From Croceimicrobium sp965228705 (GTDB lineage: Bacteria; Bacteroidota; Bacteroidia; Flavobacteriales; Schleiferiaceae): a DNA stretch of 64,000 bases. This document shows positions 51,383 through 60,119 of this stretch, piece after piece; the stretch's first letter is position 1; every line of letters begins with the position of its first letter. Under the pieces are notes generated by a model. That model was given only the letters and a program-made list of their open reading frames with translations, did no database searches and was not told where the DNA came from. A program made the translations under genes and the position numbers. The stretch covers positions 806,001 through 870,000 of the forward strand of contig NZ_OZ245832.1 in assembly GCF_965228705.1 (NCBI RefSeq). The letters run 5' to 3'.

Positions 51383-52747
51383 ATGGCTTGGTTTTTCCCT
51401 TTCATAGCGCTGTTTATAGCCTTCATTTGGATTCGGTATTTCCGCGATATCGACATTTTTGAGCGGGAAAAATGGGGGCCAATGGTCCTCAGTTTCTTTC
51501 TAGGCGCCTGTTCTGTAGCGCTGGTATTTTGGATTAGTCCGCTGCTTGGTAGAGCCCTGGGACTAAGACTGAGCGGTAATTGGCTGGATGATTTCCTCTT
51601 TATATTTATCCAGGTTGCCGGATTAGAGGAGTTGGCAAAAGTGCTGGCCTTTGGTCTCAGTTTTTTATTGATGCGTAAGCATTTCAATGAGCCATTGGAC
51701 TACCTCATTTACTGCTCCTTAAGCGCTTTGGGCTTTTCTGCTTTTGAGAATATACTCTATTTCAATAGTGCCGGGGCCTCGATCATTGTAGCGCGAGGAA
51801 TCCTCTCTACCGTTGGCCATATGTTTAATACGGCGCTATTCGCTTATGGAATTATCCTTTTTCGCTTTCGATACCGTAAATCCCGACCGGGAATTATTCT
51901 ACTCTTTTTTGTCCTGGCTGCTTTAGCCCATACCTTCTACAATTTTCCTTTAATGCATCAAGGGATGCGCCTCTATGGCTACCTGCTAACCTTGGTCTAT
52001 TTTCTCAGTACCATTAGCATTTATGCGGCTATTCTTAATAATGCTCTCAATCAATCTCCATTTTTCAATTACCAAAAGGTGGTTGATTCTACCACAGTGA
52101 GTAGTCGCCTTTTGACTTCTTACATTTTACTGTTTTTCATTCAATTAGGTCTCATGTACTGGGAGGACCGCGATTTAGGCTATAGCCTGATGCGCTTTAA
52201 AGAGGATATGATTACCACGGGATTTGTGGTACTGGTGAGCAGTGTTCGCCTCAGTCGTTTTTTACTGATAAAGGGAAGATGGCATCCCTTGCGTTTAGAA
52301 CTTCCATTTAGTTTTGGCCATTCAGGTTCTAATGGTTCAATATTATCCCATCGCTTTCGCGTGAAAGGAGAAGCCTATAATGCCGTGTACCTCCATCGTT
52401 ATTGGAATCAGTGGCTTGTATTAAAGACCATACCCGGAAAGGAGGCATTAGCCTTGGAAAATGCCCGTGCTTTTATTGAGTCGAAACATTTTATTCAAGG
52501 AGATTTTGCCGTTTATAAAGTTCAGGTCGAACAGGAGGGGAGATTGCAATATTTCGGAATTGCTCCCAAATTAAGAGGAAGTCAGTTTATTGGTGAAGAG
52601 AAATTTCCAATAGCTGCCCTATTTGAATGGCCCGATTCCTTTGATCAACCAGGGGTATTAGCCAAAACAAAGGCGAAGAAATTAAAACTACTGGGATGGG
52701 TAGCCTTAATTCCTTCGCCCGAAAAGGATTCTCTAATAGAATCTTAA
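51383..52747 (+). CDS. PrsW-family intramembrane protease-like protein
   Basis: 454 residues. The first 270 or so form eight to nine membrane helices of the PrsW type. The conserved motifs are AGLEELAKVLAF (E82 E83 K86), SAFENILYF (F121 E122 N123), and His residues in TVGHMFNT (H146) and LAHTFYNF (H183). Bacillus PrsW cuts the anti-sigma factor RsiW. The C-terminal 150 residues (about 300-454) form an extra soluble domain not present in PrsW of Bacillus. The substrate is not predictable and no anti-sigma gene is adjacent. Its stop overlaps the convergent gene by four bases (TTAA). Confidence 0.8.
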   Translation: MAWFFPFIALFIAFIWIRYFRDIDIFEREKWGPMVLSFFLGACSVALVFWISPLLGRALGLRLSGNWLDDFLFIFIQVAGLEELAKVLAFGLSFLLMRKHFNEPLDYLIYCSLSALGFSAFENILYFNSAGASIIVARGILSTVGHMFNTALFAYGIILFRFRYRKSRPGIILLFFVLAALAHTFYNFPLMHQGMRLYGYLLTLVYFLSTISIYAAILNNALNQSPFFNYQKVVDSTTVSSRLLTSYILLFFIQLGLMYWEDRDLGYSLMRFKEDMITTGFVVLVSSVRLSRFLLIKGRWHPLRLELPFSFGHSGSNGSILSHRFRVKGEAYNAVYLHRYWNQWLVLKTIPGKEALALENARAFIESKHFIQGDFAVYKVQVEQEGRLQYFGIAPKLRGSQFIGEEKFPIAALFEWPDSFDQPGVLAKTKAKKLKLLGWVALIPSPEKDSLIES

Positions 52748-53337
52748 AAGACCTGCGCTACGATTTCGGCTGGTAAAATCTTTTCTACCATTAATTTTTG
52801 CTGTGGTTCTATGCTTAGATAAGTCCAGTTATTGCCATCTGTACTAATGGCAACTGCTTCCTTCTCCATATGAATCGTAAAGTAGCCGGTACTTTCATTG
52901 TATGTCACATTTTCGGCACCAAATTGCTCATTAAAACCAGCTTGCATCCGATCCTTTAAGAGGGCCTGTTGTTCGACATTACCACCTGGCTTCATATGGG
53001 AAACCCCTTTATAGGTGATGATCATGTATTTCTTCCCATTAATTTCTTGAACTTTCCCGGTTTTGGTCACTTTGGATTCGCCCATTTTCACTTCCAACAT
53101 CGGATTGCTAAAAGTTTGGTTTAGGATTTTTAACAATTGCTCCTTTGGAACCAGGGTAAAAAGTTCAGGGTAGATATAGTTCATGGCCTCATTAAACTTT
53201 TTCTCCTGCAGTAAAACCTGGTATTTGTTAAAGCCATCCTTTACCGCTTGGGCTTCAGATTGAGCATGTGAAAAGTTGAAAGCTAATAGGCTGATGCTAA
53301 AGCTTAATATTAGTTTTTTAAGGGATAAATTTTTCAT
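52744..53337 (-). CDS. secreted protein of unknown function
   Basis: 197 residues. Signal peptide 1-25 (LILSFSISLLAFNFSHA). The mature part (GFNKYQVLLQEKKFNEAMNY, FGAENVTYNESTGYFTIHME, AVAISTDGNNWTYLSIE) looks like a small alpha+beta fold, similar in length to NTF2-like secreted proteins, but no family can be named. A sigma-54-like promoter sequence lies 55-70 bases upstream of the start. It is monocistronic. Confidence 0.6.
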   Translation of the reverse strand: MKNLSLKKLILSFSISLLAFNFSHAQSEAQAVKDGFNKYQVLLQEKKFNEAMNYIYPELFTLVPKEQLLKILNQTFSNPMLEVKMGESKVTKTGKVQEINGKKYMIITYKGVSHMKPGGNVEQQALLKDRMQAGFNEQFGAENVTYNESTGYFTIHMEKEAVAISTDGNNWTYLSIEPQQKLMVEKILPAEIVAQVF

Positions 53338-53391
53338 TTTTAGACTGTTAGATTTAGGTTTTTAGAGAAAAGAATTAATATCTGTGCAACA

Positions 53392-53407
53392 TGCAGTTCA
53401 TGTGCCA
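53392..53407 (-). promoter_or_regulatory. possible sigma-54 promoter of the 52744-53337 gene
   Basis: On the minus strand this reads TGGCACATGAACTGCA. The GG and GC pairs have the exact -24/-12 spacing, but the -12 block is CTGC rather than TTGC. It would give a leader of about 44 bases. No clear activator repeats are seen beside it, so confidence is low. Confidence 0.3.
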
Positions 53408-53445
53408 GGCTGACTTTTGTTTACTGTTTTTGGGAAGAAAAAATT

Positions 53446-55656
53446 ATGTTCAAGACCTTACAGTTTCGGATTTTACGCGGTTTTATCATTATCATGGCCC
53501 TCTTCGTTTTCTGGGGCTTTGCTTACCACCTGTTTGATACGCGCCGGGAAGATTTAAATGCCCTAATTAATCAAAGCCGGGAAATCCAAAGAAGACAATT
53601 ATTCAACATCCAAAATTTTCAGCTTTTTCAGCTCTTAGGCTATAAAGATACAGTCCTCTATCAAAGTGGAAAACAAGAGTACCTCGAAGTTTTCCGTCAC
53701 AATACCCTCGAAATAAAAAATGAGGTGAAAGAATTGCAAAGCTGGGCTATAGAGGAGGACTTACCTTATCAAAAGCTGGCGCTTCTAGAGGAATCGCTAA
53801 ATCAGTTAAATGATTCGGTTGCCAAATTAAGCAGTCTATATATCCAAAGAGGATTTAAGGATTTTGGCTTGGAAGGGCAGATGCGTGAAGCCATTCATTT
53901 AATTGAACAAGAAAAATTGCTTCCACCGGCGCAGTACCTAAGTTTTCGTCGCCATGAAAAGGATTTCATCAATCGCAATCAATGGGAATATGTAAAGCTC
54001 TTTAACCAACATTATGAGAGACTTCAATCGGAAACGAAAATAGTTCCTGGTAGTCGTTTAGATAGTCTCTTGAATGCGTATCGATCCGTATTTAATCAGT
54101 TTGCAGCCATTCAGGCTCAAATAAGTCTGGAAGGTAAAAAAGGCTTGGTAGAAACCATTGCCAGCATGAATACCGATTTGGAAGCAGAATTCGATTTAGC
54201 CCTATCCGGTATCAACAAGGAGCTTAATGCCTTGCAAAGTCAGGTGGATAACTTGATTAATATCCTTGGGGTTCTCATGATCCTGCTCATCTTGATCTAC
54301 AGTTATAGTTTGTCGCGCCGCATTAGTGGTGACCTCAAGGAATTTGGCAACGCGCTACGCAAATACACCAGCAGCGACTTTAAAACACGTGGTTTATTCA
54401 AGAATCTTAAAAGTGGCACTCATGAGGTGCAAGAGCTTCTGGAGGATTTCCGCAAGATGAACCAAAAGCTGCAAGCCAGTTTAACCGAACTCAAATTAGC
54501 GGCGCGTAAATCAGAGCGGACCGCTAAAGTGAAATCCTATTTCCTGGCAAATATGAGTCATGAAATTCGCACCCCTCTTAATGGAGTTTTGGGCATGATT
54601 CACCTTTTAAAGGATACCCATGATCCTACTCAAAGAGCGGAATATATGCGAACGATCGAATTTTCAGCTGAGCATTTAGGGGATTTGGTGAATATGATTT
54701 TAGATTTTTCCAAGATTGATGCAGGTAAGATGGAATTGAATCCTCAAAGTATGAATCTGGAGGAGGTGATTCATAATCTGGTGCAGATGTTCCGCTTTAA
54801 AGCCGAAGAGAACCATAATAAACTGATTCTCGATCAGGATAATCCTCTGGAGCATTTGATTATTGCCGATAGCTTGCGTTTGCAACAGATCTTTATTAAT
54901 CTGATTAGCAATGCGCTGAAGTTTACCAAGGATGGTGAGGTACGGATCATTATTCGGGAATTATCTACTGATAATGATGCCAACTGCAAGCTTTATTTTG
55001 CCGTTCAGGATTCCGGTATTGGCATTCCCGAAAGAAAGCTAAAAAGCCTTTTTGATGCTTATTCTCAAACCGATCGCAGCATTCAAAAGGAATTTGGCGG
55101 AACTGGATTGGGCCTGGCAATTACAAATGAATTGGTCAAATTAATGGGTTCCCAGCTAGAAGTGAAAAGCCGTATTGCCATTGGCAGTACTTTCTCTTTT
55201 AGTCTCGAAATTCCAAAGGGCTCAACCAAATTGAGTGATTTGGATCATCCTTATCAATCGCCCTCACATTTAAGTCAGAAGGTATTAGTAGCCGAAGACA
55301 ATGAAGTAAATCAAAAGGTTTTAGGCTTGCTTTTGGAGCGTAAAGGATTAAGTGTTCAAGTGGTGAAAAATGGTCAAGAAGCTTTGGATGCATACCTGGA
55401 AGAGGATTATGGATTAATCCTTATGGACCTGCAAATGCCTGTTATGGATGGCCTGGAAGCCACTCGGGAAATTATAGCCAGTGCAAAATATCAAAGTCGA
55501 CCTTGCCCCATTGTAGCGGTAACAGCCAATGCTTTTGAAGAGGATAAGCGGGAGGCTCTTTTAATGGGCTGTCAGGATTTTATCCCCAAACCTATAAAGC
55601 CGGATGAATTGCACCGCGTATTGCGGAAGTATCTTATTCTAAATTCCCTGAGTTAG
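53446..55656 (+). CDS. hybrid sensor histidine kinase / response regulator
   Basis: 736 residues. Two membrane helices (about 9-27 and 268-289) enclose a helical periplasmic sensor region. HisKA follows, with phospho-acceptor His372 in NMSHEIRTPLNG. The HATPase domain has NLISNALKFTKDG, DSGIGIPERK and GGTGLGLAITNELVKLMG. A C-terminal receiver begins at VLVAEDNEVNQKV, with phospho-acceptor Asp661 in LILMDLQMPVMDG and the signalling Lys in IPKPIKPDEL. It must pass phosphate to an Hpt protein or act through its own receiver. No partner regulator is adjacent. Its stop region overlaps the convergent permease gene by 23 bases. Confidence 0.92.
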   Translation: MFKTLQFRILRGFIIIMALFVFWGFAYHLFDTRREDLNALINQSREIQRRQLFNIQNFQLFQLLGYKDTVLYQSGKQEYLEVFRHNTLEIKNEVKELQSWAIEEDLPYQKLALLEESLNQLNDSVAKLSSLYIQRGFKDFGLEGQMREAIHLIEQEKLLPPAQYLSFRRHEKDFINRNQWEYVKLFNQHYERLQSETKIVPGSRLDSLLNAYRSVFNQFAAIQAQISLEGKKGLVETIASMNTDLEAEFDLALSGINKELNALQSQVDNLINILGVLMILLILIYSYSLSRRISGDLKEFGNALRKYTSSDFKTRGLFKNLKSGTHEVQELLEDFRKMNQKLQASLTELKLAARKSERTAKVKSYFLANMSHEIRTPLNGVLGMIHLLKDTHDPTQRAEYMRTIEFSAEHLGDLVNMILDFSKIDAGKMELNPQSMNLEEVIHNLVQMFRFKAEENHNKLILDQDNPLEHLIIADSLRLQQIFINLISNALKFTKDGEVRIIIRELSTDNDANCKLYFAVQDSGIGIPERKLKSLFDAYSQTDRSIQKEFGGTGLGLAITNELVKLMGSQLEVKSRIAIGSTFSFSLEIPKGSTKLSDLDHPYQSPSHLSQKVLVAEDNEVNQKVLGLLLERKGLSVQVVKNGQEALDAYLEEDYGLILMDLQMPVMDGLEATREIIASAKYQSRPCPIVAVTANAFEEDKREALLMGCQDFIPKPIKPDELHRVLRKYLILNSLS

Positions 55657-56788
55657 CCGGAAACCAATGCGGTAGTATAAAACGTTTCAGGTATATTAAG
55701 CCTAAGCTCGTTAAGGGTACACCAATCAATATTCCGGTAAAGCCTAATAGGTAGGTCCAGAAACTTAATCCCAATACCATAATTACTGGGTTTAAACCAA
55801 TATGGCGTTCCATGATCCTTGGGATTAATAGGGCTTCTTCCAGAATTGATCCTAGGATGAATACGCCCACAATAATGCTCATCACCAACCAATAGGGCCA
55901 GGCTAATTCCATGCTTAGCACTAATCCGGATAAAGCCATGGGGATCAGCAGCAGGTAATGCAAATATGGAATATAGAGTAGGAGGAAGATGAGAATTAGA
56001 TAGAGATAAGTTCCGGGTAAATCCAGAATTAGAAAGGCTACTAAGAAGACCAGGCTTTCCCAAAGTACAATGCGAGTTCTCAGCTTGAAGTAACGCACAA
56101 AACTCTGATTGAAATCGGTCCAGAATTGTTGCCAATTACGGGATAGACCCGGATTATGATAGCGTTCGCGCAGCGATTCAAAATAAGGATAGTAAAAGAG
56201 GATGAGCACAAAATAGAGCAGGAAGGAGCCGAATTGATACCAAAAACCAAATTGAGGTAATTGAAATCCTTTTTCGGCTTCGGTCGGTTTAGATTTAAAG
56301 AAGGATTGCAGTTTGCTGAAGCCGGCACTGATATTTTCCATGCTCAGCGATAAACCGCTTTTTGCACTATCGCTAGAGGAGAAACTGGCTATTTGTTGAC
56401 GAATCTTTTGTTCCAGATCGGTGCTATCTACAAATTCACTCATCCAGGCTTGAACCTTTTGCGCTCCGGCATCTAATTGACTTTGATTTTCCTCCAGAAG
56501 TAGACTAAAACTTTGATTAAAGCGCTGCATGTCACGAGCAATGAAACCGGCGCTAATACTGAGGAATAGCACCAGGACTAAGCCTAAGCTCAGCAGAAAT
56601 AGACCTACACTAAGCTCCCAGTTTCGAAAGAGTTTTTGCCATTTCCGGATAAAGGGCCCGATGCCATAAGCTAAGCCCAGGGCGAGAAATAAGGGGAGGA
56701 ATATGCCGTAAAAGTAAAGGAGAAGCAGTGCTCCAGCTAAAAGACTTAATTCGGGGATTCGGGCAATGATTCGATCCTGTAAATTCAT
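55634..56788 (-). CDS. AI-2E family permease (PerM-like)
   Basis: 384 residues. About eight membrane helices in the AI-2E/PerM pattern: two or three at the N-terminus, a soluble loop (about 85-195), then five more. The family C-terminal block (ERHIGLNPVIMVLGLSFWTY and FTGILIGVPLTSLGLIYL) is present. Family members have been linked to autoinducer-2 or Na+ export, with most members untested. A true quorum role should not be assumed. It overlaps the hybrid kinase gene end, which lies on the other strand. Confidence 0.85.
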   Translation of the reverse strand: MNLQDRIIARIPELSLLAGALLLLYFYGIFLPLFLALGLAYGIGPFIRKWQKLFRNWELSVGLFLLSLGLVLVLFLSISAGFIARDMQRFNQSFSLLLEENQSQLDAGAQKVQAWMSEFVDSTDLEQKIRQQIASFSSSDSAKSGLSLSMENISAGFSKLQSFFKSKPTEAEKGFQLPQFGFWYQFGSFLLYFVLILFYYPYFESLRERYHNPGLSRNWQQFWTDFNQSFVRYFKLRTRIVLWESLVFLVAFLILDLPGTYLYLILIFLLLYIPYLHYLLLIPMALSGLVLSMELAWPYWLVMSIIVGVFILGSILEEALLIPRIMERHIGLNPVIMVLGLSFWTYLLGFTGILIGVPLTSLGLIYLKRFILPHWFPANSGNLE

Positions 56789-56845
56789 GAAAGCGGCTTA
56801 GGCTGGCAATTTGCTCATTTTTTTAATGGGAAGGGAAATAAATAT

Positions 56846-57556
56846 TTAGCGTAACCAGCTATGACGCTTGAAAAATAGAATACTCACACCATATTCATTT
56901 TTCAATTGCAAATGTTCCGCATCTACCATTTTATAGGAACGGACTTCTTTAAGCTTTTCGAAAAACAGGTCTTCCAATTCTATAGATTCGCAATAGAGCA
57001 GAGTGCTGTGAATTTGAGCGAATTTCATTTGATTCGGTTCTTTCAAAATCAATTCACCACCATAGCTATTACAGCTGGCAAACCCACCAAACAAAGAATC
57101 ACCTTGGGTCAATAAGGTTATGGGTTCTTTACCGGATAGTACATCATGGAAACCTTCCATCAGATTAAGGTCCCACTGTCTTTGATTGATTTCATAATGC
57201 GACTTCACATCATTCCAGTAAAAATCCGGCCAATGCCTATTTGCTGTATTGTGCAGTGCCGAGTCGATCTGAAATAAGGAATTTCCCCAGCTTATTTGCA
57301 AGTTACCTTTGGGATCAATACTAGCAAGAGTACTGTATTCCTCTAGTTTTCGAAATCGCCAATCATAAGCCGCGATCTTGACTTGAGCATCGGCCGTAAC
57401 CTTCATCTCCAAACTGTAAAACAAGGTATCTTGATGGATAAAGGCCTCATACTGCCCCGCCCAATAAGAGCTATCTGTGGATCCGCTTTTAAGCAATCCG
57501 CAGGAGCAAATTATTGCGATAGCAAAGAGGAAGCTGAGAAAGGCTGGAATTCGCAT
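56846..57556 (-). CDS. lipoprotein with C-terminal META domain
   Basis: 236 residues. Lipobox IICSC (Cys19 or near) marks it as a lipoprotein. Residues about 150-235 match the META/HslJ domain: GGFASCNSYGGELIL, MKFAQIHSTLLYCESIELED, then EKLKEVRSYKMVDAEHLQLK and a final strand. HslJ of E. coli is a heat- and novobiocin-related outer-membrane lipoprotein. The N-terminal 130 residues form another beta-rich part that I cannot name. It is monocistronic, with a terminator for the next gene just upstream of its start. Confidence 0.78.
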   Translation of the reverse strand: MRIPAFLSFLFAIAIICSCGLLKSGSTDSSYWAGQYEAFIHQDTLFYSLEMKVTADAQVKIAAYDWRFRKLEEYSTLASIDPKGNLQISWGNSLFQIDSALHNTANRHWPDFYWNDVKSHYEINQRQWDLNLMEGFHDVLSGKEPITLLTQGDSLFGGFASCNSYGGELILKEPNQMKFAQIHSTLLYCESIELEDLFFEKLKEVRSYKMVDAEHLQLKNEYGVSILFFKRHSWLR

Positions 57557-57570
57557 CAGCCTAAGCTATA

Positions 57571-57600
57571 AAAAAAGCCCGACATATTTTGCCGGGCTTT
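57571..57600 (-). terminator. terminator of the CoA-transferase/KAS III operon
   Basis: On the minus strand AAAGCCCG pairs with CGGGCTTT (57574-57581 with 57593-57600), and a T-run follows (57570-57576). It lies 19 bases after the KAS III stop. Confidence 0.85.
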
Positions 57601-57619
57601 GATTATCAGATTTTTAATC

Positions 57620-58627
57620 TTAAAACTGGATTAGGGCACTGCCCCAGGTAAATCCACTACCAAAGGCTGCCAGGCAGAGGAGATCGCCTTCTTTGAGTCG
57701 TCCTTCCGCTTTAGCTTCACATAAGGCGATCGGAATGGAAGCGGCCGTCGTATTACCGTACTTCATGATATTGTTAAATACCTTATCGGCTCCCAAGCCC
57801 ATTTTGGCTTGCACATATTGGGAGATGCGCAAATTGGCTTGATGTGGAATTAAGAGGTCCAGATCTTCTGTGCTTTTGCCCGCTTCATTTAAGGCTTCGT
57901 GAATAACCTCCTGGAAACGAGTAACGGCATGCTTAAACACGAAGTTTCCGTTCATATAAGGGTAATAGCTTAAATCTTCAGGATCATTTTCTTCAATGAT
58001 ACGATCTACCCAATGGGAGGTAGAAGGACCTAATAAAGCTAATTCCTTGGCATGCTTGCCTTCCGAATGCAATTTGGTAGTTAATACTCCTTTGCTCTGA
58101 TCGTCACTGGCTTGCAATACCACCGCTCCGGCACCATCACCGAAGATCACCGATACGCCACGACCACGAGTTGTTTTATCCAAACCACCGCTGTGCAATT
58201 CAGAGCCAATCAGCAGCACATTTTTATACATGCCCGTTTTGATAAATTGATCGGCAACAGAAAGTCCGTAAATAAAGCCACTACATTGATTACGCACATC
58301 TAAGGCCCCTACCGTGTCGATACCTAAATTCTCTTGCACTTGCACACCGGGACCCGGGAAATAATAATCCGGAGACAAGGTGGCAAAAACAATAAAGTCG
58401 ATATCATTGGGCTCCAATCCTGCATCGGCAATCGCTCTTTGTGCGGCAATAGTACCCATGCTGGAAGTAGTTTCTTCGCCATCGGATCGAACCCAACGAC
58501 GTTCTTTAATACCGGTACGCTCCTGAATCCATTCGTCAGAAGTGTCCATAATTTGAGAGAGGTCGAGGTTGGTTACCACATTTTCTGGAACATAGTGTCC
58601 AACCCCGGCTATAATTGTTCTTTTCAT
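57620..58627 (-). CDS. fabH: beta-ketoacyl-ACP synthase III-like enzyme
   Basis: 335 residues, full length. It condenses an acyl-CoA with malonyl-ACP to begin fatty-acid or related chains. The catalytic triad is intact: Cys115 in VRNQCSGFIYGL, His in LIPHQANLRIS (about 257), and Asn in YGNTTAASIPIAL (about 288). The N-terminal TSDEWIQERTGIKERRW is typical of FabH. No fab cluster is adjacent. A CoA-transferase gene lies 65 bases upstream on the same strand, so this copy may serve a special acyl product rather than bulk fatty-acid synthesis (inference). Confidence 0.9.
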   Translation of the reverse strand: MKRTIIAGVGHYVPENVVTNLDLSQIMDTSDEWIQERTGIKERRWVRSDGEETTSSMGTIAAQRAIADAGLEPNDIDFIVFATLSPDYYFPGPGVQVQENLGIDTVGALDVRNQCSGFIYGLSVADQFIKTGMYKNVLLIGSELHSGGLDKTTRGRGVSVIFGDGAGAVVLQASDDQSKGVLTTKLHSEGKHAKELALLGPSTSHWVDRIIEENDPEDLSYYPYMNGNFVFKHAVTRFQEVIHEALNEAGKSTEDLDLLIPHQANLRISQYVQAKMGLGADKVFNNIMKYGNTTAASIPIALCEAKAEGRLKEGDLLCLAAFGSGFTWGSALIQF

Positions 58628-58692
58628 GTCTGAATTTTCAATCCTAAAGCGGAAGCAAAGAAATGAAAAAGGAACGAGAGACTTTGGTGACC

Positions 58693-59958
58693 TTAGTGGA
58701 TCGCGTCGTGGTACTCTCGAAGGATATTTTCACGATGATCAGGATGGGCAATGCCCGCTAAAGCCTCTGCTCTTTGTTTCAAAGTTTTGCCATAGAGGTC
58801 CGCAATTCCGTATTCTGTTACAATATAATGAACATGGGAACGTGTGGTTACCACTCCGGCACCTTCTTTTAAGAAAGGTACTATACGAGTAAGGCCTTTG
58901 CGAGTGGTAGAGGGCAAGGCAATGATAGGTTTGCCACCTTTGGAGAGCATGGCACCGCGAATGAAGTCCATTTGGCCACCCACACCGCTGTACATATGGG
59001 CTCCGATACTATCGGCACAAACCTGTCCGGTTAAATCGATTTCTACGGCTGAATTGATACTGATCGCTTTTGGGTTTTTACGAATCACCGCCGTATCATT
59101 TACATAGCCGATATCAAGGAGGTTAACCTGTGGGTTATCATCAATAAAGTCGTACAAACGTTGAGACCCCATTACAAAGCCACTGATAATTTTACCAGGG
59201 TGGGTTTTCTTTTCGGATCCATTGATGATGCCTTTTTCAACTAAATCCAGAATGCCATCGGAAAACATCTCGGTATGAATACCCAGGTTTTTCAAGTGCC
59301 CCATCTGACTTAAAGCCGCATTGGGAATGGCACCAATACCCATTTGCAAGCAGGATCCATCTTCTACCAAAGAGGCTACGTGACGACCGATTTCCATTTC
59401 TACATCGGTAGGTGTTCCGGGTTCGTGAGAGGGGATAGCTTCATTCACTTCTACCAGAGAATCGAATTTGGATACGTGAATTAAGCTGTCGCCATGGGTA
59501 CGCGGAACCTGTGGGTTTACCTGGGCAATAACGTGATCAGCGGCCTGAGCTGCAGCTAAACTCGCATCCACGGAAGTGCCCAAAGAACAAAAACCGTGTT
59601 TGTCGGGTGGCGAAACTTGCATTAAAGCCACATTAATAGGCAATACTCTTTTACGGAATAAATAAGGAATCTCAGAAAGGAAAACCGGGGTATAAGAGCC
59701 GTTTCCGGCTTTGAGGGTATGGCGAACATTGGCTCCAATAAACAAGGAGTTTACATGGAAGCTTTGGGCGTATTCTGGATTGGCATAAGGCGCTTTCCCT
59801 TCAATATGCAAATGCACAACTTCTACATTGCGTAATTCGGCATGGCGAGCAGTCATGGCATTAATCAGTTGCTGGGGGGCCATAGAAACGGAGTGTACAT
59901 AAACGCGATCATTGCTTTGGATCACTTTTACGGCTTCTTCAGCGCTGCAATAGTTCAT
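58693..59958 (-). CDS. acetyl-CoA hydrolase/CoA-transferase family protein
   Basis: 421 residues. It matches the CoA-transferase family that includes 4-hydroxybutyrate and acetate/succinate CoA-transferases. Typical blocks are VHLHIEGKAPYA, VALMQVSPPDKHGFCSLGTS, LQMGIGAIPNAAL, and NLGIHTEMFSDGILDLVEKG with the probable catalytic Glu (E230). The C-terminal GGQMDFIRGA and VTEYGIADLYGKTL are family marks. It moves CoA between short acids. The exact acids are not predictable. The KAS III gene follows 65 bases downstream on the same strand. Confidence 0.9.
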   Translation of the reverse strand: MNYCSAEEAVKVIQSNDRVYVHSVSMAPQQLINAMTARHAELRNVEVVHLHIEGKAPYANPEYAQSFHVNSLFIGANVRHTLKAGNGSYTPVFLSEIPYLFRKRVLPINVALMQVSPPDKHGFCSLGTSVDASLAAAQAADHVIAQVNPQVPRTHGDSLIHVSKFDSLVEVNEAIPSHEPGTPTDVEMEIGRHVASLVEDGSCLQMGIGAIPNAALSQMGHLKNLGIHTEMFSDGILDLVEKGIINGSEKKTHPGKIISGFVMGSQRLYDFIDDNPQVNLLDIGYVNDTAVIRKNPKAISINSAVEIDLTGQVCADSIGAHMYSGVGGQMDFIRGAMLSKGGKPIIALPSTTRKGLTRIVPFLKEGAGVVTTRSHVHYIVTEYGIADLYGKTLKQRAEALAGIAHPDHRENILREYHDAIH

Positions 59959-60015
59959 GGTGTTTTCAAATTTTATACAAGATTACGACGGCCCAAAAGG
60001 TGAAACTATGATGCT

Positions 60016-60063
60016 TGTCAGGGTTTACAGAGCTTTTCTGACAGCAAGCTGATAAGATGTCAG
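60016..60063 (+). promoter_or_regulatory. three TGTCAG/CTGACA repeats upstream of htpG
   Basis: TGTCAG at 60016-60021, CTGACA at 60038-60043 and TGTCAG at 60058-60063. The last two form an inverted repeat with 14 bases between. Spacings of about 20-22 bp put them on one helix face. They lie upstream of the sigma-54-type promoter at 60075-60091, the place for an enhancer-binding activator. The nearest repeat is only about 13 bases before the -24 element. Confidence 0.55.
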
Positions 60064-60074
60064 TTTAGCGCCCC

Positions 60075-60091
60075 ACGGCACAGCCTTTGCC
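60075..60091 (+). promoter_or_regulatory. sigma-54-type promoter of htpG
   Basis: CGGCACAGCCTTTGC has GG at 60077-60078 and GC at 60089-60090, with the exact spacing of the -24/-12 consensus TGGCAC-N5-TTGC. Only the first base differs. Transcription would start near 60102, 18 bases before the ATG. No TAnnTTTG box is present in this gap. Confidence 0.6.
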
Positions 60092-60119
60092 TTTCGGAGA
60101 ATGACCAAAAAATAAAATT

